DNA from: Streptomyces sp. B1I3
GTDB lineage: Bacteria > Actinomycetota > Actinomycetes > Streptomycetales > Streptomycetaceae
Assembly: GCF_030816615.1 (NCBI RefSeq)
Contig: NZ_JAUSYD010000001.1
Location: 1,612,001 to 1,676,000, forward strand
Direction: 5' to 3'
DNA length: 64,000 nucleotides
The notes under the pieces are model-generated. The model saw nothing but the letters and a program-made list of their open reading frames with translations. It was not told the origin of the DNA and searched no databases. This document shows, one piece after another, positions 27,405 through 35,752 of the stretch. The translations under genes and the position numbers were made by a program. The stretch's first letter is position 1. Every line of letters starts with the position of its first letter.

Positions 27405-28243
27405 GGCTCCACCAGCCCGTCGTACGCGTCCGGCCGGCGGTCCCGGTAGAACGCCCACTGCTGCCGGACCTCCTCGATCACGCCGAAGTCGAGGTCGCGC
27501 ACGACGAGTTCCTCCTCCTTGTCGCTGGCGACCTCGCCCACGAACTGCCCGCGGGGATCGACGAAGTAGCTGGTGCCGTAGAAGTCGTTGTCGCCGTACT
27601 CCTCCTGACCGACCCGGTTGATCGCGGCGACGAAGTACTCGTTGGCCACGGCGGATGCGGGTTGTTCCAGCTGCCACAGGTGCCCGGAGAGGCCACGCGA
27701 GGTGGCCGACGGGTTGTACACCAACTGCGCTCCGTTAAGGCCTAGTTGGCGCCAGCCCTCGGGGAAGTGCCGGTCGTAGCAGATGTACACGCCCACCTTG
27801 CCGACCGCCGTGTCGAAGACGGGCCAGCCGGCGTTCCCCGGCTTGAAGTAGTACTTCTCCCAGAAGCCTTTGACCTGTGGGATGTGGTGCTTGCGGTACT
27901 TGCCGAGGTACGAACCGTCGGCGTCGATCACCGCGGCGGTGTTGTAGTAGAAGCCGGACTGCTCCAGCTCGAAGACGGGCACGACGATCACCATGCCGGT
28001 CTCGCGGGCCAGGTCACGCATCCGCCGGACGGTGGGCCCGTCCGGCACCGCCTCGGCCCACCGGTAGTGCTCGGGTTCCTGCACCTGGCAGAAGTAGGGG
28101 GCGTTGAACACCTCCTGGAAGCCGATGATCTTCGCGCCCTGCCGGGCGGCCTCGCGGGCATGGGCCTCATGCTTGGCGATCATCGACTCGGTGTCGCCGG
28201 TCCAGGTCGCCTGGACGAGTGCGGCGCGTACGACGTGGGACAT
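27401..28243 (-). CDS. Nitrilase-superfamily beta-ureidopropionase / N-carbamoyl amino acid amidohydrolase
   Basis: 280 residues with the carbon-nitrogen hydrolase triad: Glu in GFQEVFNAPYF, Lys in YRKHHIPQVKGFWEKYYFKPG (first Lys region) and Cys in GVYICYDRHFPEGWR. It should split N-carbamoyl-beta-alanine to beta-alanine, CO2 and ammonia, following dihydropyrimidinase. GAAGGAG stands seven bases before the ATG. It is the promoter-proximal gene of the leftward set, directly behind the repeat-rich control region at 28277-28312. Confidence 0.87.
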   Translation of the reverse strand: MSHVVRAALVQATWTGDTESMIAKHEAHAREAARQGAKIIGFQEVFNAPYFCQVQEPEHYRWAEAVPDGPTVRRMRDLARETGMVIVVPVFELEQSGFYYNTAAVIDADGSYLGKYRKHHIPQVKGFWEKYYFKPGNAGWPVFDTAVGKVGVYICYDRHFPEGWRQLGLNGAQLVYNPSATSRGLSGHLWQLEQPASAVANEYFVAAINRVGQEEYGDNDFYGTSYFVDPRGQFVGEVASDKEEELVVRDLDFGVIEEVRQQWAFYRDRRPDAYDGLVEP

Positions 28244-28276
28244 GAGCTGCTCCTTCGACGTGGCGTCAGAGAGCCT

Positions 28277-28312
28277 CTACGCGTTTTCTACGCACGTAGA
28301 CACAGTGCGTAG
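28277..28312. promoter_or_regulatory. Repeat-rich operator candidate for the pyrimidine/hydantoin genes
   Basis: CTACGC occurs at 28277-28282 and 28288-28293, 11 bases apart (one helical turn). CTACGCAC (28288-28295) is inverted as GTGCGTAG (28305-28312) across nine bases, and CTACG-CA-CGTAG (28288-28299) is itself a palindrome. All lie 35-70 bases upstream of the first gene, where a repressor or activator would bind. Confidence 0.55.
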
Positions 28313-28382
28313 GAGGAGAACGTAAGCCCCGCCACACGGCGGGGCAAGACCATCGCCGTGAACCGGCGGAGTCGATCATGTT

Positions 28383-28760
28383 TCACACCCGAGCGGTCCA
28401 CACCTGACGGGTGCGGGCCCCGTCCGGCGCGCGCAGGGTCCCGTAGGCGGCCCGGACGAACGGCGCGAGCGGGGTGGGAGCCGTGTCGGTGAGGGCCACG
28501 AGCTCCGCTCCCGGACCCCGGGAGGAGACCCGCGAAGGGCGTGAAGCCGCGGGTGCCTCCGGGTCTGTCGGGGCATGCGCAGCGCCGGGTGCGGTCTGCC
28601 GTGCCAGTGCCCGGCCGCCTGGGCCCGGTCGGGGTCGCAGTCGGTGTCGGAAAGGCCGAGCGGGGTGGTGACGCGCTCGGACGGCAGCGCCTCGAGGTCG
28701 GCCCCGCTGCCGCCGGCCGCGCGGGCACCACCGGGGTGGGCGCGCTGATGGTGGGGCCTG
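28383..28760 (-). pseudogene. Frameshifted remnant of a serine hydrolase (beta-lactamase-fold) gene
   Basis: Reading leftward, one frame gives LPSERVTTPLGLSDTDCDPD, close to the RVTxPLGLxDT motif of class C-like serine hydrolases. A different frame then gives ELVALTDTAPTPLAPFVRAA and ends at a stop at 28383-28385. The frame change and the absence of an SxxK start region on this strand show decay. On the other strand near 28920-28950, DASTRFETGSPTD resembles the N-terminal SxTK region, hinting at an inversion; this part is weak. Confidence 0.4.
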
Positions 28761-29074
28761 CGGCCTCGATCAGCGCGCCCCGCTCCACACCCCGGAGGCC
28801 GAGCGCCTCCTGCCGCCGCGGACGGCCGCCACGGCCGTACCCGGTCCCTTGGCCGCCGGGACGAGGGGACGGAGACGGTCGGGTCAACGGCGGCCCCGCG
28901 ATCCTCTGCCCCGGCGCCGTGGACGCGAGCACCCGCTTCGAGACCGGCTCGCCCACGGACTGGATCAGGAAATATCCCCGCGAGTCCGTGGCGCCGGGGC
29001 AGGACCCGTGGCCTTGCCATGGAGCGCGCTCCAGCCCGTAGCCTCCGGTGACCACCGACCGAAGGGGGAACCGT
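28761..29074. other. Intergenic, probable decayed coding sequence
   Basis: This stretch upstream of the aldo/keto reductase has open frames on both strands but no intact domain. Apart from the possible inverted serine-hydrolase fragment described with the neighbouring pseudogene, nothing is recognisable. GAAGGGGG at 29061-29068 is the ribosome site of the next gene. Confidence 0.3.
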
Positions 29075-30130
29075 ATGCGTTACACACTGTTCGGCAGGAC
29101 CGGGTTGCGGGTCAGCGAGCTCGCCCTGGGCGCCATGACATTGGGCAGCCACGAATCGGAGCCGGAGGGCGTCCGGAAGGTCAGCGGGCGCATCCTCGAC
29201 GCCTACACCGAGGCGGGCGGCAACTTCGTCGACACGGCAGACATCTACGGCGCCGGGTCCTCGGAGTCGGTCCTGGGCTCACTCCTCGGGCGCCGCCGGG
29301 AGAGCCTCGTCCTGGCCAGCAAGTACACCTGCGCGACCGCCGACGGCGACGTCAACGCGGCCGGCAACCACCGCAAGAACCTCGTGCGGTCGGTGGAGGC
29401 GAGCCTGGACCGGCTGCGCACCGACCGCCTGGACGTGCTGTGGGTCCACGCCCGGGACAACTTCACACCCGTCGAGGAGGTGATGCGCGCACTCGACGAC
29501 CTCGTACGCACCGGGAAGGTGCTCTACGTCGGCGTCTCCGACTGGCCCGCCTGGGAGATCGCGCAGGCCTGCACCCTTGCCGAGCTGCGCGGCTGGACCG
29601 CGTTCGCGGGCTCGCAGCTGCGCTACAGCCTGCTGGAGCGGACACCCGAGCGCGAACTGCTGCCGCAGGCCCACGCCTTCGGCCAGGCCGTCTTCGCCTG
29701 GAGTCCGCTCGCCCGCGGCCGGCTCACGGGCAGGGGCCCCGGCGCCGGGCCCGCCGCCGACGACGGTCAGGAGGAGACACGGCGCCGCGAGCAGGAGACC
29801 GTCACCGCTGTCGTGGAGATCGCCGAGCAGGGCGGCTGGACACCGGCCCAGGTGGCACTGGCCTGGCTGCGCGGACGGCCGGGCAACATCGTGCCGATCA
29901 TCGGCGCCTCCACGGAGCGCCAGCTCGCGGACAACCTCGCCTGCCTCGACGTGCGGCTCGACGCCGACGCGGTCGAACGGCTGGACAGGGCGAGTGCCGT
30001 GCCGCTCGGCTTCCCGCACGACTTCCTGCGCGACCGGGGGGTCACCGGGACGGTGTACGGCGATCGCTGGCGGGACATCGAGGACCGCCACTCCCCCACC
30101 CTGCGCACGGTCGACGGGTCGCCGTACTGA
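29075..30130 (+). CDS. Aldo/keto reductase
   Basis: 351-residue TIM-barrel NADPH oxidoreductase. N-terminal MRYTLFGRTGLRVSELALGA is typical. The tetrad is in place: Asp/Tyr in FVDTADIYGAGSSE, Lys in LASKYT and His in LWVHARDN. IIGASTERQLADNL is the cofactor-phosphate region. The ATG at 29075 follows GAAGGGGG; an in-frame upstream ATG at 29048 lacks one. Substrate is unknown. A similar paralogue lies at 56840-57904. Confidence 0.88.
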   Translation: MRYTLFGRTGLRVSELALGAMTLGSHESEPEGVRKVSGRILDAYTEAGGNFVDTADIYGAGSSESVLGSLLGRRRESLVLASKYTCATADGDVNAAGNHRKNLVRSVEASLDRLRTDRLDVLWVHARDNFTPVEEVMRALDDLVRTGKVLYVGVSDWPAWEIAQACTLAELRGWTAFAGSQLRYSLLERTPERELLPQAHAFGQAVFAWSPLARGRLTGRGPGAGPAADDGQEETRRREQETVTAVVEIAEQGGWTPAQVALAWLRGRPGNIVPIIGASTERQLADNLACLDVRLDADAVERLDRASAVPLGFPHDFLRDRGVTGTVYGDRWRDIEDRHSPTLRTVDGSPY

Positions 30131-30133
30131 CGG

Positions 30134-31534
30134 TCACGGCGTCACGGTCCCTGCCACCCGCAGCGCGTGGACCAGGTCCCGCTCCCGCGCCGCGGACACC
30201 TCGCGGGCGGCCGCGAGCAGCCGGGGCACGAGGCCGTCCGGCCCGCCCTCGGCGATGCGCGCCGCGTCCTGCGCGCTCCGCACGCGGACGAAGGCGCCGA
30301 GCAGCGCCCGCGCCTCCGGCTCCAGCCCCGCCCGGTCGAGGGCCACCACGGCGTCGGCGATCTCGGCGGCGGGCCGCGCCACGCCCTGCCGGAGGACCTG
30401 GCCGCAGTCCTCGGCACGGCCGGCCGAGGCCAGCGCACCGGCCGCGGCGGCCAGTTGGGCGGGCTGCAGCGAGGACACCTCCCAGAGCAGGGTGGCCCAG
30501 TCGGCTGCAAGACCCGCCCGGTGCAGGGCCACGGCGAGTACGGGCAGGTGGGCGGCGGGCCGGACGGCTGCCTCGCAGAGCACGGCGTGCGCCTCCCCGC
30601 TGCGACCCTGGGCACGCAGCCGGACGAGCAGCCCGACCGTCTCGTCGGCGGCGAGGCGGGCGGCCGGGCCGGCCGCCGTGGTGGTGGGTGGGGAGCCCGC
30701 GGAGCCCGTGCCGTCCGCCGGGGCACCTCGGAAGCGGGCCCCGCGCGGGGCGGCGGAGCCCGCTGAAGGGCCGGGCAGGGCGGGGTGGGTCGTCGGCAGG
30801 GGGCTGGGGCCCGCGTCGTCCCCCGGATCCAGGCCGGCGAACCGCGCGCCTCGCGGCTTACCGCGTCCCGGCGCGGGCGCGGGTCGGGCCGGTTCGTACG
30901 GCTCATCGGGTACGCCGTCCCGCTCTTGCCGCACGCCGTCGTCCGGTGGCCCGGCCGGGCCACCGGACGCGGGGTCCGGGAGCACGCTGCCGGCCCCCCG
31001 GGGGCGCGGGACGCGTTCGGCCCCGGGCCCGTGTCCGGGCCCGGCGCTCTCCACTGCCGTGAGCCGGCTGCGCAGCTCCGCGCAGCGGGCCGTCGCGCGC
31101 GTGTGGTCGTCCCGCGCCCAGGCGAGGGCCTCCGCGTCCGCGTCCTCGGTGGATGCCCCCTCCGCGCCGGCGGCTCGCAGCCGGTGGGCGGCGTAGGCCT
31201 GTTCGCGGGTCATCAGCCCCAGCCTGTCGACGAGGGCCTGCCGTCCGCCCGGGCGTCTGTCGTGCGCGCCCACCGAAGCGGAGTACAGCGCGGCGGCCCG
31301 CTCGGACTCCTGTGCGGCGTGCCTGGTGCCGCGCAGCACGGCCAGATCCTGGAGCAGTGACTCGACGACGTCCCAGGGGGGTACCTCGGTGCCGTCGAAG
31401 CAGGCGCGCATGCCGTGCGGATCGCGCGCACAGAAGACGCCGTACCAGCCCTGTCCCGGATCGAGCAGGGTGGCCAGCTCTCTCAGGTAGTGCGCGAACT
31501 TCCCTACCGCGCTCATGTGTTGCTGCACTGTCAT
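30134..31534 (-). CDS. Conserved streptomycete protein of unknown function, disordered centre
   Basis: About 466 residues. The N terminus (MTVQQHMSAVGKFAHYLREL, then LDPGQGWYGVFCARDPHGM and PWDVVESLLQDLAVLRG) is well ordered. The middle is rich in Pro, Gly, Ala and Arg and probably disordered. The C terminus is an Ala/Leu-rich series of helical repeats containing LHRAGLAADWATLLWEVSSL and LRQGVARPAAEIADAVVALD. I remember similar streptomycete proteins carrying the uninformative name UL36. ATG 31534 begins the conserved part; an in-frame ATG lies at 31582. It converges on the aldo/keto reductase with three bases between. No function assigned. Confidence 0.65.
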   Translation of the reverse strand: MTVQQHMSAVGKFAHYLRELATLLDPGQGWYGVFCARDPHGMRACFDGTEVPPWDVVESLLQDLAVLRGTRHAAQESERAAALYSASVGAHDRRPGGRQALVDRLGLMTREQAYAAHRLRAAGAEGASTEDADAEALAWARDDHTRATARCAELRSRLTAVESAGPGHGPGAERVPRPRGAGSVLPDPASGGPAGPPDDGVRQERDGVPDEPYEPARPAPAPGRGKPRGARFAGLDPGDDAGPSPLPTTHPALPGPSAGSAAPRGARFRGAPADGTGSAGSPPTTTAAGPAARLAADETVGLLVRLRAQGRSGEAHAVLCEAAVRPAAHLPVLAVALHRAGLAADWATLLWEVSSLQPAQLAAAAGALASAGRAEDCGQVLRQGVARPAAEIADAVVALDRAGLEPEARALLGAFVRVRSAQDAARIAEGGPDGLVPRLLAAAREVSAARERDLVHALRVAGTVTP

Positions 31535-31664
31535 CGCCGCCTTCGCCGGCCCGACGACTGGAGCGTTCCAGTCCGCAGGCATTCGACCGCAGGCGTGTTA
31601 CGGACGGACTACGCAGGCTTTTCCGTCCCGGGGCATCCGCGGCGCGAGGCGGCCGGCGCGCGTC

Positions 31665-32045
31665 TCAGAAGGTGACGGCGATCCCCGTGTGGGGCCGCTT
31701 GCCGAGCCGTACGACGGTGGCGGGCCGTTCCACGAGCCAGTACTTCCATGTGTACTTGCGGGCCAGCAGCTTGCGGACCGTCGCGGTCCCGGCCTCGTCG
31801 AGCAGCCGGGCCCTGCCCTCGGCGCTCGGCGCGCCTTCGGCGACCCGGCCGCGGACGTCGCAGACGGTGACGCGCACACGGCCGTCGCGGCGCAGCCGCT
31901 CGACCTTCCAGGAATCGGACCTCGTCCAGATGTACAGCACGCCGTCCTCGGCGGCCGCCCAGACGGGGGTGGCCACGGGCGTGCCGTCCTTCCGGTACGT
32001 GATCAGACTGACGTACTCACTGCGGGCGAAGTCCTGGAGGGTCAC
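31665..32045 (-). CDS. PPOX-class F420-dependent oxidoreductase (split beta-barrel)
   Basis: 126 residues of the pyridoxamine phosphate oxidase-like split barrel: DFARSEYVSLITYRKDGTPV, TPVWAAAEDGVLYIWTRSDS, KVERLRRDGRVRVTVCD and YTWKYWLVERP. This small family in actinobacteria binds F420 or flavin; the specific reaction is unknown. The start is taken as GTG 32045 because the conserved sequence starts there; no strong ribosome site is seen. Confidence 0.75.
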   Translation of the reverse strand: MTLQDFARSEYVSLITYRKDGTPVATPVWAAAEDGVLYIWTRSDSWKVERLRRDGRVRVTVCDVRGRVAEGAPSAEGRARLLDEAGTATVRKLLARKYTWKYWLVERPATVVRLGKRPHTGIAVTF

Positions 32046-32065
32046 CGACGTGACCCTACTCCGCC

Positions 32066-32368
32066 CTACGCGGTGAGCGGCAGCGCCCCCGGCGGCCCGG
32101 ACAGGGTCAGAGGCACGGGGGCCGGCTCGGGCACGCACCGCGTGAGCAGTTCGTCCATCGACAGCCCGAGAGCTGCCGCCAGGGCCGCCACCGTGAAGAA
32201 GGCCGGGGTGGGGGCCCGGCCCGTCTCGATCTTGCGGAGCGTCTCGGCGGAGATTCCCGCACTCGCCGCGACCGCGACCATGCTGCGTCCGCCACGCGCC
32301 TCGCGCAGCAGTGCGCCGAGCCGCTCGCCGCGGCGGTGCTCTTCGGGGGTCAGGGGTGTCCGTACCAT
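32066..32368 (-). CDS. XRE-family helix-turn-helix regulator, small
   Basis: 100 residues, one helix-turn-helix domain: GALLREARGGRSMVAVAASA, GISAETLRKIETGRAPTPAF, then VAALAAALGLSMDELL. It lies 20 bases upstream of the PPOX gene on the same strand and probably shares its transcript. The inverted repeat ATACCG-7-CGGTAT just before its start (32381-32399) is a likely autoregulatory site. Confidence 0.82.
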   Translation of the reverse strand: MVRTPLTPEEHRRGERLGALLREARGGRSMVAVAASAGISAETLRKIETGRAPTPAFFTVAALAAALGLSMDELLTRCVPEPAPVPLTLSGPPGALPLTA

Positions 32369-32380
32369 GCCGTCATTCTA

Positions 32381-32399
32381 ATACCGGCCCGGACGGTAT
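32381..32399. promoter_or_regulatory. Inverted repeat upstream of the XRE regulator
   Basis: ATACCG at 32381-32386 and CGGTAT at 32394-32399 are perfect arms with a seven-base spacer, 13 bases before the ATG at 32368. The adjacent TATAGTAATTGG is unusually AT-rich here and may hold the promoter. Confidence 0.4.
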
Positions 32400-32491
32400 A
32401 GTAATTGGCTTGATGCGATCGTGGCGGCGCGCCCCGCGGCGCCGCAGGCCGCGCAGAGGACGCGCATGCGCGTACGCGCCGGTGGGAGTCG

Positions 32492-32563
32492 CCTCTCACC
32501 GGAGGCGGAGGGCCCCTGCGGGCCCTCTCACCGGAGGCGATGCGGGCGGGCCCCGCAGGGCCC
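32492..32563. terminator. Two GC-rich hairpins with direct repeats downstream of ggt
   Basis: GAGGGCCC (32508-32515) pairs perfectly with GGGCCCTC (32520-32527) around CTGC. GGGCCC (32548-32553) pairs with GGGCCC (32558-32563) around CGCA. The 16-base CCTCTCACCGGAGGCG occurs at 32492 and again at 32524. The array lies 48-119 bases beyond the ggt stop and probably ends that transcript. Confidence 0.5.
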
Positions 32564-32610
32564 GAGCCCGGCCGGCGTGACCTCCCGGCCCCGTCGCCCA
32601 GGCCGTACGG

Positions 32611-34416
32611 TCACCGACGGCCGCCCGGCCGCACCACCATCGCCGAGCCGCCACCCCTGCGCACCTTCTCCGCGGCCGCGAGCCAGCGCCCGTCCGGCAG
32701 CCGCTGGACGCCCGTGGCCGCCCCGATCTCCGGGTTCGCCTTGAAGACGTGACCGAGGGCCTCCAGCTGCCCGCGCACCGGGCTGTCCCACAGACCCGGC
32801 TCGATCTCGGTGGTGGCCGAGTTGCGCTGACTGGCGCGCGGCGCCGCGATCGCCTCGACGAGCGGCAGCCCGCGGTCCACGTGGCCGGTCAGCGACTGCA
32901 GCACGGTGGTGATGATCGTCGCGCCGCCCGGCGAGCCCAGTGCCAGTACCGGCCTGCCGTGCTCCAGCACGATGGTGGGCGAGATCGACGACCTCGGCCG
33001 CTTGCCCGGGCCGGGCAGATTCGGGTCGTGGACCGCCGGGACGGCTGGTGCGAAGGAGAAGTCGGTCAGCTCGTTGTTGAGCAGGAAGCCCCGCCCCGGC
33101 ACGGTGATGCCGCTGCCGCCCGTCGACTCGATGGTCAGGGTGTACGCGACCACGTTGCCCCACCGGTCGGCGGTGGTCAGGTGGGTCGTGTTCTCACCCT
33201 CGTACGTCGTCGGGGCGGCCGTGCCACCCGATGCGCAGGGAGCGGGGCGGCGCGGATCACCCGGGGCCAGCGGGCTGGTGAGGACCGCGTCGTCCCTGAT
33301 GAGGCACTCACGCGAGTCGGCGAAGCGCCGGCTGAGCAGGCCGCGTGTCGGCACGTCCTCGAAGGCCGGGTCGCCGACCCAGCGGCCCCGGTCGGCGAAG
33401 GCGATCCGGCTCGCCTCGATGAGACGGTGCAGGTACTGCGCCTCGCTCGCCTTCGACAGGTCGGTGGACGCCAGGATGTTGAGTGCCTCGCCCACGCTCG
33501 TACCGCCCGACGAGGAGGGTGCCATGCCGTAGACGTCGAGGCCGCGGTAGCCGACCTTCGTGGGTGCCCGGTGCAGGGCCCGGTACGTCTTCAGGTCCTT
33601 GGCCGCGAGGTCACCTGGACGCACCACACGGGCCGCGTCCGGGTCGACGGGCGGCCTGCGCACCGTCGACACGATGTCCTGGGCCAGCTCACCCCGGTAC
33701 AGCTCGTCGACGCCCTCGCGGCCCAGGGTCTCGTACGTGCGGGCCAGGTCGGGGTTCTTGAACACCGAGCCGGTCACCGGGAGCCGGCCGCCCGGCAGGA
33801 AGAGCTTCGCGGAGGCCGGGAAGTCGGCGAACCGTGCCTGGTTGCCCGCGGTCTGGGAGCGGAACGTGTCGTCGACGACGAACCCGTCGCGGGCCAGCCG
33901 CTCGGCCGGCTCCAGCAGCTTGCGCAGCGAGGTGCTGCCCCAGGCGTCGAGCGCCTCGTCCCAGGTGGCCGGGGTGCCGGGAGTCCCCACGCTGAGGCCG
34001 CTGGTGACGGCGTCACTGAAGGGGATCGGCTGCCCCTTCTCCAGGAACAGCGAGGAGTCCGCGCTGCCGGGTGCCGTCTCCCGTCCGTCGATGGTCTGCA
34101 CGGTGCGCTCACCGGCGTCGTAGTAGACGAAGTAGCCTCCGCCCCCGATTCCCGCCGAGTAGGGCTCGGTGACACCCAGTGCGGCCGCTGTCGCCACGGC
34201 CGCGTCGACGGCGTTGCCGCCCTTGCGGAGCACCTCGATACCGGCCGCCGACGCGTCCGCGTCGACGCTCGCCACCGCTCCCCCGTACCCCACCGCCACC
34301 GGTGACTTGGGGGGTGGCGCGGAGGGCGCCTGCGCCGCGGGAGCCGCGGCACCGAGCGAGCCGATCACGGCGATCACACTCAAGAACGACACATTCCGGC
34401 CGACGGAACGACGCAT
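32611..34416 (-). CDS. ggt: Secreted gamma-glutamyltransferase
   Basis: 601 residues with a signal peptide (MRRSVGRNVSFLSVIAVIGS, then an Ala-rich cleavage region ending near residue 30). The GGT domain follows: GGAVASVDADASAAGIEVLR, GGNAVDAAVATAAALGVTEP, GIGGGGYFVYYD, and the autocleavage motif GENTTHLTTADRWGNVV, whose Thr becomes the N-terminal nucleophile of the small subunit. PTIVLEHGRPVLALGSPGG is near the C terminus. It should hydrolyse or transfer gamma-glutamyl groups from glutathione-like or other peptides outside the cell. It differs from the leaderless cluster homologue at 12312-14105. Confidence 0.9.
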   Translation of the reverse strand: MRRSVGRNVSFLSVIAVIGSLGAAAPAAQAPSAPPPKSPVAVGYGGAVASVDADASAAGIEVLRKGGNAVDAAVATAAALGVTEPYSAGIGGGGYFVYYDAGERTVQTIDGRETAPGSADSSLFLEKGQPIPFSDAVTSGLSVGTPGTPATWDEALDAWGSTSLRKLLEPAERLARDGFVVDDTFRSQTAGNQARFADFPASAKLFLPGGRLPVTGSVFKNPDLARTYETLGREGVDELYRGELAQDIVSTVRRPPVDPDAARVVRPGDLAAKDLKTYRALHRAPTKVGYRGLDVYGMAPSSSGGTSVGEALNILASTDLSKASEAQYLHRLIEASRIAFADRGRWVGDPAFEDVPTRGLLSRRFADSRECLIRDDAVLTSPLAPGDPRRPAPCASGGTAAPTTYEGENTTHLTTADRWGNVVAYTLTIESTGGSGITVPGRGFLLNNELTDFSFAPAVPAVHDPNLPGPGKRPRSSISPTIVLEHGRPVLALGSPGGATIITTVLQSLTGHVDRGLPLVEAIAAPRASQRNSATTEIEPGLWDSPVRGQLEALGHVFKANPEIGAATGVQRLPDGRWLAAAEKVRRGGGSAMVVRPGGRR

Positions 34417-34520
34417 CCGTACCTCCAGTGAAGAATCGTCCGCGCAGGGTAACTCCGCACCGGGCGGATCGTCAGGACCGCCTCGGCCGCTCGCCCGGAT
34501 GACCGCTACTATGCGCGCCC

Positions 34521-35270
34521 ATGACTGACGACGTGCGCAACATCGTGCTGGGTGTCATAGCCGCCGGGATCAGTGCGGCCCTGGGCTGGCTCACCCGCAG
34601 CTACGTGTGGCGGCGCAGACTCCGCCGTAAGCAGGCCTTCTTCGGACTGCCCGGGAACTCCGAGTGCCTGCTGGTCGTCAACCGCGAGGCGGGCGGCGGC
34701 GACAGCGCGGTCCACCGCCACGACGTCTTCGCGCTGCTCGAACTCTCGGCACTCGTCAAGGAGTGCTCGGCCCACGTACAGATCGTGTCCCACGACGGCG
34801 CACGGCAAGGCTTCGGCGAGCGTACGGAGTTCTGCGTCGGCGGGCCGGGATCGAACCGGCGGATGGCCGCGCACCTGCAGTCGCTGCTGCCCGGAGTGAA
34901 GATCAACACCGGTCCGGAGCCCGGTCCCGACCGCGCCGCCTTCCAGGTGGGCTCGGAGCGTTACCGGATGGAGTCCGGTGTCGCGGAGTACGTCCTCCTG
35001 GCTCGCCTGACGGGTGGTCAGGACGCCCGCCCGGTCTTCCTCCTCTGCGGACAGCGCGCCATCACCAACCAGGCAGCCGCGCGCTACCTCGTCCGCCATT
35101 ACGAGAAGCTGCTGCGCAAGCATCGCGGCAACTCCTTCGTGCTGCTCCTGAAGGTGGTCAACTCGCAGGCGTACGGACCCGATGTGGTGGAGCTGGTCGG
35201 TGACGTGACACGTGTGGCCCAGGCCCCCCTGCCCGCGGCTCCGCACACATCGCACCGGGCCGCGGGCTGA
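34521..35270 (+). CDS. Conserved protein with one N-terminal membrane anchor, unknown function
   Basis: 249 residues. Residues 6-24 (RNIVLGVIAAGISAALGW) form one membrane segment, followed by the basic VWRRRLRRKQ, so the bulk is probably cytoplasmic. The soluble part has NSECLLVVNREAGGGDSAVH, FCVGGPGSNRRMAAHL, VFLLCGQRAITNQAAARYL and FVLLLKVVNSQAYGPDVVEL. The pattern looks like a nucleotide- or ligand-binding alpha/beta domain. I do not recognise a named family. It stands alone, divergent from ggt. Confidence 0.7.
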   Translation: MTDDVRNIVLGVIAAGISAALGWLTRSYVWRRRLRRKQAFFGLPGNSECLLVVNREAGGGDSAVHRHDVFALLELSALVKECSAHVQIVSHDGARQGFGERTEFCVGGPGSNRRMAAHLQSLLPGVKINTGPEPGPDRAAFQVGSERYRMESGVAEYVLLARLTGGQDARPVFLLCGQRAITNQAAARYLVRHYEKLLRKHRGNSFVLLLKVVNSQAYGPDVVELVGDVTRVAQAPLPAAPHTSHRAAG

Positions 35271-35752
35271 GCTGCGCGTGGAGGTGTGCTCCGGGGCGGG
35301 AGTGTCCCGACTGCCTCCGACGGACGGCGCCTCGTGTGCGGCGAGCGGGAACAGGAGCCGGTGACGTCGAGGCGGCGAAGACGCCGGACCGGGTGACCGT
35401 GGGTCTCGAGCCGGTCGAGCCGGCCGAGGAGAGCGGCACCCCCGTCGATGTACTGCGCGACGGGGGCCCGCTCGGCCTCGGCTTACTGGTCGCAACCGCC
35501 CCCTATACCTTCCACGGACGGACACCGCGCCGGCCGTCGCGTCGCGGACCCGGAACCCTTCTCCGCCGCCCACGTCGTCCCGGCCGGTCACCGTCCCGCC
35601 CTGGTGATCGACGTGCGTCGATCCTCTGTACTTCCGGCACAACCGTCCGGCTCGCAGCTGACCTTCCCCCACCGCCCGGACCGGAGTTCCGGTCCCGGCG
35701 GCGTGAAGTGATCACCGGCCGCTGCCGTGCGGGTTCGGGCCCTGCGTGCGGA
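35271..35752. other. Intergenic, no intact gene; holds a hairpin
   Basis: 482 bases between a rightward gene and the leftward transporter operon. Short frames exist on both strands but none has a recognisable domain, and codon pattern is broken. GGACCGGA (35678-35685) pairs perfectly with TCCGGTCC (35688-35695), about 60 bases beyond the last transporter gene, and is probably its terminator. Confidence 0.45.

Noticed and set aside
28849..31062. A 737-codon open frame on the plus strand
   Set aside because: It is an Arg/Gly/Pro-rich shadow crossing an aldo/keto reductase in another frame and an opposing gene; no domain pattern.
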